Below are positions 1-10,695 of a stretch of DNA of 64,000 bases, piece after piece. This DNA is from Sipunculus nudus (Eukaryota; Annelida; Sipuncula; Golfingiida; Sipunculidae), in the NCBI GenBank assembly GCA_026874595.1, contig CM049321.1:50449297-50513296 (forward strand). The letters are read 5' to 3'. Every line of letters begins with the position of its first letter. Position 1 is the first letter of the stretch. The notes beneath the pieces were generated by a model. It was not told where the DNA came from. It made no database searches and was given only the letters and a program-made list of their open reading frames with translations. The translations under genes and the position numbers were made by a program.

Positions 1-928
1 TTTTTTTGCACCTCATCCAGTTCACTTCTGAACTATTTTTTATCCTCCTGTAGATGTTGTAATTGTATATCATAGCACGCCTGGAATGAAATGCAGGAGT
101 ATTTTATATACCTCTACAACGCGAATGCGCTTTACGCTTAATGATCGTCTTCAGTGTTCGGTTCCTATTAGTCACCAATGCTAGCTGTGTCAAATGAAAT
201 TAAATAAAAGCTGGGGATTGAGAAAGGTGGCTCAATGTTAAAGATTACATAATTTTTATTTAATGTTTCGTATATACTAATATAAAATATAACAGACCCA
301 AACACCCAGTGCTATTCATGGGTAAGGCCTGTTTTAAATGTCTATTAATGTTCCTACGTATGCTAAATATATATTAACCAAATGATTGCTTTTTCTTTAT
401 CTAATGTATCTAATAATATGCTGTATTTAGTAATACTAGCATATTATCCGTTCTTGCGTATAGACCGGTGCCCGCGACTTCTGCTTGTATCACCCGGTAC
501 GGGTTTCAGCCGCTGGATACACTGGTATTGTTTCTGATATTTTTCTTAGATGGCGCTGTGGTCGACACTTTAAGAATTTCCAAAATAATGTCAAATTTCT
601 CTTTTTATTTGGGAAATAAACCCCCACCCCCATCCCCCGAGGACACACTTGGCGTAATTTAAGGTGTGTTCGAGGGGTTGCGTGGCAACGATAGTGCCAT
701 CTTCCGTTTTCATATAGATTTGATCCTTTCCAAGTATAAAATTTTATGATTTGGTTGTAAGATTTATGGCCTTCACATTTTCCTCGTTTTTTTCACCATT
801 TTTGCTCACGTTGTTAGATCGTGTATAAACGTCTCGCCAAATCGAATGACAACGCATATATGCGCACACAAACACATGGGAAGGGACGCGCCGTGTTGCA
901 ATATTTAGGACATGTCCAACGCATGCCA

Positions 929-952
929 CCCCCCCCCCCCCCCCCCCCCCCC
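929..952 (+). repeat. Poly-C tract (about 24 C)
   Basis: An uninterrupted run of about 24 cytosines follows 'CATGTCCAACGCATGCCA'. In the sister copy, at about 7284-7293, the equivalent spot carries a run of A instead. Homopolymer length is unreliable in assemblies. Confidence 0.9.
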
Positions 953-1154
953 GATCACACGGACAATTCCCAGCCTGATTAAGCATCTTTCGGTCGCGAA
1001 ATCGTGTGAAAATATGTAAAAAAGGACGCGGACATTAATTATAACGCCTACAAATCGCGTGTTTGAAAAACGTATAAACACGCCTGCATCGCGTCCGATC
1101 GGTTGCTCATCGTTAAAATAAAGAGAGTCGCTTACTTTATAATACGATTGATCT

Positions 1155-1400
1155 CACATTAATAGAGAAGACCCTTGACAATTATATGCGTGATGGCGAT
1201 TCTATTGAGACAAAGTAACATGTTAATATTGAAGAAATGGTAATAGAAGAAATAAACTGTCACTCAATAAAAAAAAAACAGGAGGCTGTGTGATGACGCT
1301 GCTTATTAATGGGAAGGAGAAGTGTGTGGCAGTGATAGTAGTGAAGAGTCCAGCATTGATGAGTAGAACGAAGGATGATGACATTATGAATAAACAAATT
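1155..1400 (+). pseudogene. Possible relic of an acidic coding segment, left copy
   Basis: Conservation with 7545-7780 is highest here. The two copies differ almost only by substitutions for about 240 bp, apart from an A-run. One forward frame reads acidic protein-like text in both copies (DGDSIE, IEEMV, SDSSEESSIDE) with scattered stops. This fits a dead exon or a transposase N-terminus, but I recognise no family. Chance cannot be excluded. Confidence 0.25.
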
Positions 1401-1979
1401 ATATACTAATCTAAATCAGAAAATGAATTTTCCTTCACATAAAGTAATTTAGTGCTTTAGTCCCTGAAGAAAAATGGCTAGTTTGCTTATAACTAAGATA
1501 TCTCTAACCGACTTGTTAAAGTGAGATAGGCATGTATTTATTAAATCGGGTCTGCCGTCAGTAATGTAAGACTACATAAACAGTTTCCCGGGAATTTGGC
1601 TCATTCTTACCATCAAAGTCGTATTTGTTGAAAACGTCCGAACATTCAGAACTACGTACGTACCTATTAGAGTTTTTCTTGCCAGCGACTAAAATATATT
1701 GTACTGTATATTAGAACGTGCAGTCGATACCTTTCTATGCAGTTTGAAATTGAAATTATACAGTTGTTATTCTGGATTGATACATTTTAAAATTTAGAGT
1801 TATACCCATCTCATGTATACTGAAAACCAACTTATATAAGCAGAAGTAAATAAATCAATGTTATCGATGACGGTTATAGAATATAAAAAAAAAATAGGTT
1901 CTAAAAACATTCTGTAATGTTTCAAAAATAATAATAAATATTTTGTCATTTTTTTCATAATATATCCATACAATTGATA

Positions 1980-1987
1980 TTATATAT

Positions 1988-2057
<70 letters not shown>
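1980..2057. repeat. (TA)n microsatellite
   Basis: Nearly perfect AT dinucleotide run of about 75 bp. Confidence 0.97.
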
Positions 2058-2058
<1 letters not shown>

Positions 2059-2127
2059 TCTAGGAATGATTCAACGCCTAAAAAAAGGGCATCTGTCAAT
2101 GATGACCCGTATACCCTTGGCCTTAAT

Positions 2128-2400
2128 CTACTCCAATGGTGGGCCACATAGGCCGCATTTTATACTGCCGTTGAATGCTTGATCGAAATAAGTCAGTTTT
2201 AAAAATTTCTCCAAATTTACGTTGAACCCAAATACTTTTATCTTCAAGTTGCGTCTCAAGTCTAGCTTACATTTCTGAAATGGTTCCCAGCAGGACCACG
2301 ATTTATCTTGTACGAACTCTGCTGAAAGTTTTACATTATTTATAGAGTAATTGCAGACGTTCGATGGGGTCATGAAGTGTTCTTCGAGGGACAGATAATC
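2128..2400 (-). other. Unassigned open frame, possibly an exon relic
   Basis: A minus-strand frame of about 90 codons reads protein-like text with five cysteines (motifs SWSCWEPFQKC and IKCGLCGPP). It is bounded upstream by an in-frame TGA and ends in a stop at 2128. It lies in the part of the left duplicated block that has no clear counterpart in the right block. I do not recognise a domain, and no convincing splice sites flank it. It could be chance. Confidence 0.2.
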
Positions 2401-2599
2401 TCATATCATAGACCAGAGAATTTTAAACCCCCATAGCTTTAACCATAAGGATACAGTCCGCTGGTTTACAAGTTTTCCTCCTTTAGGAATATGATAAAAC
2501 AAATATCGTTAGGAGTTAATGAATCTCAGGAAATAATTCCGGTTTGGGCATTTCCATGGAATATAAACATGTTTTCTTTATCATTTTCGTCCCATCAGC

Positions 2600-2960
2600 T
2601 TTAATATGTCCGTAATATGAACTGTTGGGTTTGAAGTAAGAGCTTTGTAGGCGACTTTCATGAAAACCTCAAGCAGAAACAATTGCTGCTGTATTTTTTT
2701 CCAAAGCAATACTTGAACAGGTATCCATTTATTCCCAATCATCCATTATTTAATTAAAATCAATAACTTTTATGGCGCCATCCATGTGTTATCTTCTGTT
2801 CCAGGCTGTCTGCATTTGGCTATTTACTGACGGGTTTTAAAGGTCACCGGCTGTACGCAGCAATATTGTTTGAATTGTTTAGTCGGAAGTTTTAGTCAAA
2901 TAGAGGCTACGTAGGTCTTCTGAAGACCAGGTTTTAATGTTTGCCAAGCTTCTTCCATAG
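2600..2960. repeat. Diverged direct duplication, left copy (segment 2)
   Basis: Aligns with 8998-9375 at roughly 85-90%. Landmarks are 'CTCAAGCAGAAACAATT', 'CCAAAGCAATACTTGAACAG', 'CTGTTTACTGACGGG'-like text and 'TGCCAAGCTTCTTCCAT'. The spacing to segment 1 is similar in both copies, so this is one duplicated block of about 3 kb with a diverged interior. Confidence 0.8.
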
Positions 2961-3056
2961 ACACATTAATCGAAGATAATCAAATGATTTTTTGTCGTCT
3001 AAACAGTATTGTAAACTAGGTAAAATCATTTTTGTATAATGGAAATATCATGATGC

Positions 3057-3448
3057 CGACTTCTGTGGCACAGGGATACAGCGCACGACTCAAAGCCGGG
3101 AGATCGCGAGTGCGATCAAATCTCAGCCGAGGCGTTGTGGTTTTTCACGGTCTGCCTCCACTCAGGGTGGGCGCTCTGCAGGCTTAATGGGGGGACCTTG
3201 CCCAACAGTCATGTTTCACTCACAAACGAGTGCGCCTATCGGGGTCTCCTCGGTGTTATGACCCAGCAATGGGGATGGCACACCTATGGCCCGCAGAAAT
3301 GGTACACTGAACCTGGTTGACACCAAGATAACCTCGTTAAAGCCCATGTCACATTGTCCGAAACTTGAACCGAACTCTACAGATGTAAATAGTAATTGTT
3401 AAGCAAGCATTAAAATAATTGATGCGGTTACCTCCACAAAAAAAAATA
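3057..3448 (+). mobile_element. tRNA-derived SINE, family A, near full length
   Basis: The 5' part is tRNA-like. It starts 'CTTCTGTGGCACAGGG' (A-box-like), then 'ACTCAAAGCCGGGAGATC' and a B-box-like 'GCGATCAAATCTCAGCC'. A tRNA-unrelated body follows with 'TGACCCAGCAATGGGGAT' and 'CTGGTTGACACCAAGATA', then a 3' end 'GCGGTTACCTCCAC' and an A-rich tail. The same order recurs in other copies in the window (5' parts at 36549, 36905, 37460, 63518 and on the minus strand at 24540; 3' parts at 10463 and 33905). I know no family name for it. Confidence 0.75.
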
Positions 3449-3540
3449 ATTATTTTCAGAAGGAGGGATTGTGTCCTGTATATCACAAGGGGAAGACTAG
3501 TTGAGCGACATTTAGTGTCCTTATTTTGGTGAGTGTGTGT

Positions 3541-3572
3541 TGGGGGGGGGGGGGGAGGGGTGGGGGTGGGGT
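3541..3572 (+). other. G-run with quadruplex-forming potential
   Basis: About 14 consecutive G, then AGGGG, TGGGGG and TGGGG, which satisfies the usual G-quadruplex pattern. It lies about 100 bp past the SINE 3' end. No function is implied. Confidence 0.7.
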
Positions 3573-3697
3573 ACTCCTGTCGATTGTCGCCACACGTGTT
3601 CTCTTTAAACAATGTCGATGAACCAGAAAATAATATATATTACAATGACAAGAATTACACTATGAAATAAAATGTGCAGCACCTAAGTTTTTAAAGT

Positions 3698-4610
3698 GGC
3701 CGATTCCGATATCGGACATCTATTTAAGGGGTTAATTCCGATATCTTACGTCTATAAAAGGGTTTTATTCCAATACCTGACGTCAATTAGGGGATTTATT
3801 TCGAAATATGACGTCTATTTAAGGGATTTATTAAGATATCTGACGTCAATTAAAGGGATTTATTTCAATATATGACGTCTGTTAAAGGGTTTTATCCGAT
3901 ATCTGATGTCAAATAAAGGATTTTATACGATATCTGATGTCTATTAAAGGGTTTTATTCCGATATCTAACGTCTATTAAAGGATATTATTACGATATCTG
4001 ACGTCTATTAAAGGATTATATTCCGATATCTGACGTCTATTAAAGTATTTTATTACCATATCTGACGTTAATTAAAGGAATTTATTACAATATATTACGT
4101 CTATTAAAGGGTTTTATTCCGATATCTGACGTCTATTAAAGTATTTTATAACGATATCTGACGTCAATTAAAGGGATTTTATTACAATATATGACGTCTA
4201 TTTACGGGTTTTATTCCGATATCTAACGTCTATTAAAGGATGTTATTACGATATGTGACGCCTATTAAAGGGTTTTATTCCGATATCTGACGTCTATTAA
4301 AGGATTTTATTACGATATATGACGTCTATTAAAGGGTTTTATTCCGATATCTGACGTCTATTAAAGGATTTTATTACGTTATATGACGTCTATTAAAGGA
4401 TTTTATTACGATATCTGACGTCTATTAAAGAATTTTATTACGATATCTGACGTCAATTAAAGGAATTTATTACAATATATTACGTCTATTAAAGGGTTTC
4501 ATTCCGTAATCTGACGTCTATTTAAGGATTTTATTACGATATCTGACGTCTATAAAAGGATTTTATAACGATATCTGACTCTATTAAAGGGAATGATGAC
4601 GATTTCTGAG
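3698..4610. repeat. 32-33 bp minisatellite, about 28 copies
   Basis: Tandem monomers with core 'GATATCTGACGTCTATTAAA' followed by a short 'GGGTTTTATTCC' or 'GGATTTTATTAC' linker. Most monomers carry both the palindrome GATATC (or a variant) and a TGACGT half-site. Several have TGACGTCA, the full CRE octamer. The two linker types tend to alternate in the middle of the array, giving a higher-order dimer of about 65 bp. Edge monomers are more degenerate. There are no unique spacers, so this is not a CRISPR array. Confidence 0.95.
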
Positions 4611-4710
4611 GTCTACTAACAAAAGATACTCTTTGTACATTTATTTTTAAAAAAGGGACAGAAAACACCGATCACACTGCAGAAAAGCAACCCCGTGTTT
4701 GTTTCACATT

Positions 4711-4723
4711 GGGGGGGGGGGGG
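4711..4723 (+). repeat. Poly-G tract
   Basis: About 13 consecutive G between the minisatellite and the LINE relic. Confidence 0.9.
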
Positions 4724-4839
4724 TCAAAATAATCAAAAGACATTCAACAAAGACATCTAGCAGCAAGGGCGTTTTTTTTTTTAACTAGAAACCTTTAAAC
4801 TACAGCGCATATGCAACATTTTTCTTTTATACTACTTAC

Positions 4840-5105
4840 CCTAGCTGTATTTTCATTTAGAACCACTTGTTCCTCAGCAAATCTGATGTTATCTCCTATT
4901 ATATTCTAAATATTTTTTTCAACTTCATTCCATAGCTGCCTTAGCTCTCTACATTAACAGAAAAAATGTTCAACATATTCCGTATCTCCACATAAAGGAC
5001 ACTTATTAGTGCCATTTTTACCCATTTTGTGTAATAATATTTTCCACTGCATCATTTTCAATCATATTTCATTTGTACATTTATAAACCATCATCCAGTG
5101 TTCTC
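4840..5105 (-). pseudogene. LINE ORF2 C-terminal relic
   Basis: On the minus strand a frame reads through NGTNKCPLCGDTEYVEHFFC and then CRELRQLWNEVE, broken by in-frame stops. The spacing C-x2-C-x8-H-x3-C and the following RxLWxE match the C-terminal zinc-binding region downstream of reverse transcriptase in L1-superfamily LINEs. The element at 16.4-22.1 kb has an equivalent. No reverse transcriptase core is visible beside it, so this is a truncated fragment. Confidence 0.6.
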
Positions 5106-5590
5106 TTGAGAACTTAAAGCAGGATATTTTCTAGTACAAAATGTTGCAGGTTATATTTGTTCTACGCGTACCCTTCTCAGTTCATCGGATATGCTTTGTG
5201 TTATATTTTTCTCTTTTATCATTATTTAGAGGGATATTTTCTGTTCCCTTATTTCTACAGTCCCCTATGCAAGGAAGTTTTTTTACTGTTGAACACAACA
5301 CATTATACTCTATTACTCTACCCGGAGTGCGTCCTAATACTTCTATTATACTTCCATATGATCGCACTTTCTTGTTCACTAGCATCATATAATATACCTT
5401 TTCCTATCCAGCTTTTTGAGTATGGTTTGAATGCACATAAAGCAATTTTATTATTCCCTAATATGCTTGACCTTGAGGCTGCCTTAAACTCACGGTTCAA
5501 ATTTAGAAAGTTGATTAAAATATATTTGAAAAAAAGCTGAAGTTTTGTGGGAACCCCTATATACACCGATATTGAAATATTTAGTTGATT

Positions 5591-5665
<75 letters not shown>

Positions 5666-6490
5666 TACATTTTGAATAGTACAACGAAGTATGAGGTTAC
5701 ATTTGTTTAGGTTGTTTTCTAATTTACCATGTATTAACAAGTTGATAGTTTATGTGGATATCAGGTTGGCCTAATCTCGTTATAATGAGTGTTATTCATG
5801 GAGTTAATACAGCCGTAAAAAACTGTATGAATGAACTAATTTATTAATTGAATTGGCTTTAACAAGGTTGCTCATTCAGAGTCATTACGTGTGGAATCGA
5901 TTATTGCATGGCATTGCTCCTTTGGAGGTGCTGACATTGTGGTATAAAATAGAGCTTAAGAAGTTTAAGTCTGATAAACCCCGTATTTTACGGCAGGGGT
6001 GAGTCCTTAACCTCTTTGTTGCCACTAATTGGAAAGGATTATCAATAGTTATGTACATGATTTATGATAATAGGGATAAGGAGCTTAACGACCGATGGCT
6101 CTTTGACCGCTTATGGTTATTATATTAATGACGTTTATGTTCTCCGCGTATTTATTGAATATTTCTTATCTTGACAACCATTGTGGGAGCAGTTGGAAAA
6201 TTTGTCTTTGTGTTTTGTATATAAAAATATGTTCTTTAGATACCTTGACAAACCTTGTTGATTCTTTGGCAATTATTTTAAATAAGAAAACTATATAAGC
6301 GCTCTAGGTACAAAATATGTTTACCTTATGGAAACCGTTGATTTAATTTTAACAATATAATCAAACCATATTTATCCCCAACATGGTGTAAGAAAGGAGC
6401 ACGTGGTACCTTGTCTTTTCCAAGCAAATTTACATACACAAGCACACTCACACCAAAATGTTAGTTGTTAAATGAATATTGATTACATCA
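5106..6490. other. No clear gene; contains a (CT)n(TA)n microsatellite
   Basis: Open frames here are AT-driven and overlap on both strands. The longest (5157-5540, +) reads mostly hydrophobic residues with no family I recognise. Parts could be further LINE 3' relic, but I cannot support that. Confidence 0.5.
5595..5661. repeat. (CT)n(TA)n compound microsatellite
   Basis: A CT run (about 5595-5627) passes directly into a TA run (about 5627-5661). Confidence 0.97.
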
Positions 6491-6495
6491 GTTTT

Positions 6496-6599
6496 GTCTT
6501 GACACTGCAACTCATCCAGTTGTCTTGACACTGCAACTCATCCAGTTGTCTTGACACTGCAACTCATCCAGTTGTCTTGACACTGCAACTCATCCAGTT
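6496..6599 (+). repeat. 26 bp tandem repeat, four copies
   Basis: Four essentially identical 26 bp units beginning 'GTCTTGACACTGCAACTC' and ending 'ATCCAGTT'. The last unit runs straight into the right copy of the large duplication. The left copy has the same junction phrase (positions 8-30) only once in view, so the expansion happened after the duplication or lies outside the window on the left. Confidence 0.95.
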
Positions 6600-8110
6600 C
6601 ACTTATGGGAAATTTTCTATCCTCCAATAGATGATTTAAATGTATATTTAAGCACGCCTGGAATGAAATGCAGAGAAGTATGCAATATACCTTTACCACA
6701 AGCATAAGCGTTACGCGTAACGTTCGTCTTCAGTGTTTTTATTTTTTTCGTTTATACTAAGACAAAACATGATCTTTTTTGTCAATATAACAAACCCAAA
6801 CACCCAGTGCCATTCATCGCCTGCAGTTGGCGCAAGCGTGATGAGTATGGCCTATTTTAAATGCCTGGCAACGTTCCCACGTATGCTAAATGTATCTTAA
6901 ACAAATGATTCTTGTCTTTATCTTATCCCTCCCACCCGAAGACACACTAGCGGTAATTCCATACTCCCCAGGACCAAATACAGTTTTTTTTCGAAGTTTG
7001 TTCGAGGGTTTACGTGGCAACGATAGTGCCATCGTCTGTTTCCATATTTCTTTTTTCTTTTCCAAGTATAGACCTTTATGATTTGGTTGTAAGATTTAAC
7101 TGGCCTTCACATTTTCCTCGCTTTTTTTGCAGCATTTTAGCTCACGTTGTGAGATCGTTAAAGTCTCGCTTAATCACATGACAACGCATTTATTCGCACA
7201 CAAACACATGAGAATACATACAACGTGTACTAACGTGGATAGAGACGCGACGTGTTTATATATTTAGGACATGTCCAACGCAAGTGAATGCCAAAAAAAA
7301 AACGCGACAAAACGCACAACACCGTATGGTCACTCACAGAAACGTAAGATAGCGCACACAAACATACAACAAATTATAGCTAAACCCACGTGACGTGAGA
7401 TCGTTTAAAAATGTGTCAAAACGTCCAAAGAACGCGGACATGAATGAAAAAGCATACTTATCGCGGGATTAAAGAACGTAGCCTGCATCGCACCAAATCG
7501 GTTGCTCAACGCTAAAAAAATGAGATTCGCTTAATTTGTTATACGATTGATCTCACTTTAATATATAAGACCCCTGACAATGATATACGTGATGGAGATT
7601 CTATAGAGATAAAGCAACATACTGATATTGAAGAAATGGTCACAGAAGAACCAAAATGTCACTCAATAAAAAAAAACAGAAGGCTGTGTGATGATGCTGC
7701 GTATTAAAGGGAAGGGGAAGTGTGTGACAGTGATAGTAGTGAAGAGTCCAGCATTGATGAGTAGAACGAAGGATGATGTCATTTTGGATAAACAAATTAA
7801 ATACAAATCTAAATCAGGAAAGCAATTTCCCTTAACATAATGTGCTATAGTCGACCCCTGATAAAAAATGAGAAAATAATACTTGTAACCACAGCAGATA
7901 TTTATATATAGGACACAGTGCTCTTATTTTGATGTGCTTGAGATGTCTAGTTGTTCAGTATTTTGAATCACCATTTCCTTATACACTTGGATATCTCCAA
8001 GCGACTTATTTAAGTGGGATAGGTGTATATTTATTAATTTGGTCTGCAGTCCGTAATTTAAGACTACATAAACAGTTTTCCGGGACTCACCATTCAGAGG
8101 ATAAACGCTT
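6585..8110. repeat. Diverged direct duplication, right copy (segment 1)
   Basis: Partner of 1-1610, same order and orientation, with several indels. One example is an insertion around 6815-6845 containing 'CTGCAGTTGGCGCAAGC' that the left copy lacks. Confidence 0.8.
7545..7780 (+). pseudogene. Possible relic of an acidic coding segment, right copy
   Basis: Sister of 1155-1400. In this copy the forward frame is open for about 60 codons before a TAA, with motifs KTPDNDIRDGDSIE, IEEMVTEE and RLCDDAAY. After the stop it continues to SDSSEESSIDE. I know of no family match. Acidic serine-rich text of this kind occurs at the N-terminus of some DDE transposases, but that is only a loose analogy. Confidence 0.25.
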
Positions 8111-8997
8111 AAGTGAAAATGTGGCAGGACCTGTTATTATGTTAGCGTTTTATTAAAAAAAAGTGTGTCACTTGGTTACATAAATGAGGAGGTCACGGTT
8201 ATCATTTTTAATTAGTTCCAGATACAATTTATGCACATTATATGCTTTCTAAGGTTTAGTTCGAATGCCTTTCAGATTCTGATGATCTTAAAAGCCCAGT
8301 TTTACATGCAATGAGGTAATGCTATATAGTTCTGTAGGGCTGAGGGTTTAAATCCCAATTTGCTGTTCCGCAGAAACTCTTAAAAAGCAATCTTGGCTGA
8401 CATTCAGACAAAAAAAAATCATGAAGAATGAAACGAAAAAAAAAAGCCGGATAAGAGGGCCATGTAAAGATGGATTAATTTGTTTAAAATACCTATCGCA
8501 ACAAACCTTAAAGCGATACGGGATGAGTATTTACTTTCACTGAATGCCATTTCCTCGAGATTTGCCGTAAGTTTATTATTTCCTGCTTATTAATATTAAA
8601 AAAAATGGTTTGGTAGAGATTATAATTTATTGTATATAAAACCGAAATGGACATCTCCCCAAAGATAATTTTTTATGCTTCATGGCTTACATGTAAGCTG
8701 TCACTTACAAACGCTTTGTATGTTTTTATAAGCTCTAACTACACTTACCTTGTGTGAAGATGATTCCGTATAACCTCATAAGGGTAACAGGTTCCTCAAT
8801 CAATTAGTTTATGATCCAGAAGTCAAACACATGCATTATCTCTTCAAACCAGTGGAACTTGTGTTTGGCCAAGAAACTAGCAATCATAAGCTCAAAACAA
8901 AAATACTTACTGAAGAAACGTTCGGAAAATGTATTCAACTGTAACCATGCACCAAGGGCACCCAAAAAAAAAATAAAAAAAACATGTACTTTAAGAT
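8111..8997. other. No feature recognised
   Basis: Interior of the right duplicated block. It has no convincing similarity to the left block and no coding signal. It contains several A-runs. Confidence 0.5.
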
Positions 8998-9375
8998 GTT
9001 CGTAATATGAACTATTGGATTTGAAGTGAGAGTTCTGAAGGCGACTTTGATGAAAATCTCAAGCAGAAACAATTATCGCTGTTTTTTTTTTCCAAAGCAA
9101 TACTTGAACAGGTATTCTGTTATTCCCAATAATCCATTATTTACATTCAATAATTTTTATGGCGTCATCCAACTGTGTTATCTTTTGTTTCAGGCTGTCT
9201 TCAATTGGCTGTTTACTGACGGGATTTAAAAATAACTGGCTGTATGCAGCAGTTTTGTTTCAATTGTTTAGTCGGAAATTTTAGTCAAATTTAGTCAACA
9301 TAGGTACTTTGAAGACGAGCTTTTAATGTCTGCCAAGCTTCTTCCATGGACATATTACATAAAGATAATCTAACG
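8998..9375. repeat. Diverged direct duplication, right copy (segment 2)
   Basis: Partner of 2600-2960. Similarity stops at about 9375. Confidence 0.8.
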
Positions 9376-10460
9376 ATTTTTTTCGTGTCGTCCGAACGAC
9401 ATTAGATTAATGTAACCAAATAATATAATTCAAATACGGAAACGGGCAATAAAAATAGGATTAAAATATGCTCTCTCCACTGTTTGTTCTCAACACATTT
9501 GTTTTCCTTTGGGAAAGCTAATGTTACTTTGAAGAAATACGTGAAGATATCGAGACCCTCATATGATTAAGTTGGTAGTCTGGTACTTATAAATTTCATT
9601 AACTGGTGGCCAAACTCTATATTTATAGCTTAATGCTGATGAACAGCTATAGTACAAGGTGATGAAAACCAATATAGTTAAATGAATCCTCGGGCGATAA
9701 AAATAAACATGGCGAGAATTTACAAATTAGTATATAACTTTTTCTTGTTTATGTTAAGTTTGGATTAAGAGTCTTTAATGGCCAATTTGATGCACGTGCA
9801 TATTGCTGATTGTTTCGTTCATTTAATATGTCATTTCAACATTTAATCACCTCAAATAAATAAATCTAGTTTATTTCATTTGGCTTTTTTTATCTACTAC
9901 TTACCGGGTCAAATAATTTAAAATAGCGAAATACACGTCATATTTTCTGCCTATTTATCTTTCTCCATCCAATGTAGTGTGTAAATGAAATTATCAAATG
10001 AAAACAGTCCGACTTCTGGAAAAATGAGTTACTTTTCTGATCAGAACGTAGGGGTTAACGTTTATTTCTTTACTCATCTCTCCAGGATTTCCGTTTAATT
10101 GACAGTGGAGGTGTCAAGGAAACTCATGTAATTTTACGTTGAAGGGCAAGTTCTATGGGAATTTACTTTAATGTTCCAATCAACCTGAATCTGACAGTAG
10201 CACCAGACAGACTGATAAGGTATAGAACTCGCCTATGAATAGGTCTCTTGTTATCCATGCACGGAATATCCTTTCCCAAAAGAATGCCGTATACAATTTT
10301 CAAATCCATGCATTCTATGTTTTCCTGTTATACTCTTTACCAACTATACCCAAGATGTGATATGGATATTTCTCTTTCTAATGGGTTCAGAAGACATGCC
10401 ATAAAACACAAAGAGAAGCTCCATCAATTTCATTCCAGGTTTATATTTATGTTTATTCTG
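9376..10460. other. No feature recognised
   Basis: AT-rich, no coding signal and no repeat shared within the window that I could see. Confidence 0.5.
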
Positions 10461-10462
10461 CC

Positions 10463-10695
10463 TCCGTGTTATGCCCCAACAATGGGGATGATTATAGACC
10501 CGGGAACTGCAATGGCAGTAGACACCTGGTGACACCAGGATACAAAAAAAACATATGAAAAGGAAACAAGTGCTACTGCCCTGTCACGTAGTCCCAAACC
10601 TAAATGGAACTCTGCAGATATACATACTTAAATTAGTAATTATATATGAGAGCATAAAAAATGGAGGCGCTTACCTCCACTAAACAAATAAAAAA
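10463..10695 (+). mobile_element. SINE family A, 5'-truncated copy
   Basis: Starts within the SINE body at 'CGTGTTATGCCCCAACAATG', continues through 'CACCTGGTGACACCAGGATA', and ends 'GGAGGCGCTTACCTCCACTA' with an A-rich tail. No tRNA-like head lies upstream, as expected from incomplete reverse transcription. Confidence 0.75.

Larger units (their letters stand above)
1..1610. repeat. Diverged direct duplication, left copy (segment 1)
   Basis: This stretch aligns by eye, at roughly 75-90% identity, with 6585-8110 in the same orientation. Shared landmarks in order are 'CTCATCCAGTTCACTT', 'AGCACGCCTGGAATGAAATG', 'ACCCAAACACCCAGTGC', 'GTGGCAACGATAGTGCCATC', 'ATGATTTGGTTGTAAGATTT', 'AGTAGTGAAGAGTCCAGC' and 'AAGACTACATAAACAGTTT'. 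The similarity fades at about 1610 and resumes at 2600-2960. No intact gene is visible. Whether this is a segmental duplication or two copies of an unknown dispersed element cannot be settled from one window. Confidence 0.8.

Noticed and set aside
3698..4610. CRISPR-like array of 32 bp repeats
   Set aside because: Units are head-to-tail without unique spacers and there are no cas genes; the DNA is eukaryotic. It is a minisatellite.
5157..5740. Membrane-protein-like frames and an RE/YI-repeat protein
   Set aside because: AT- and CT-driven composition, overlapping on both strands, no start context or domain.
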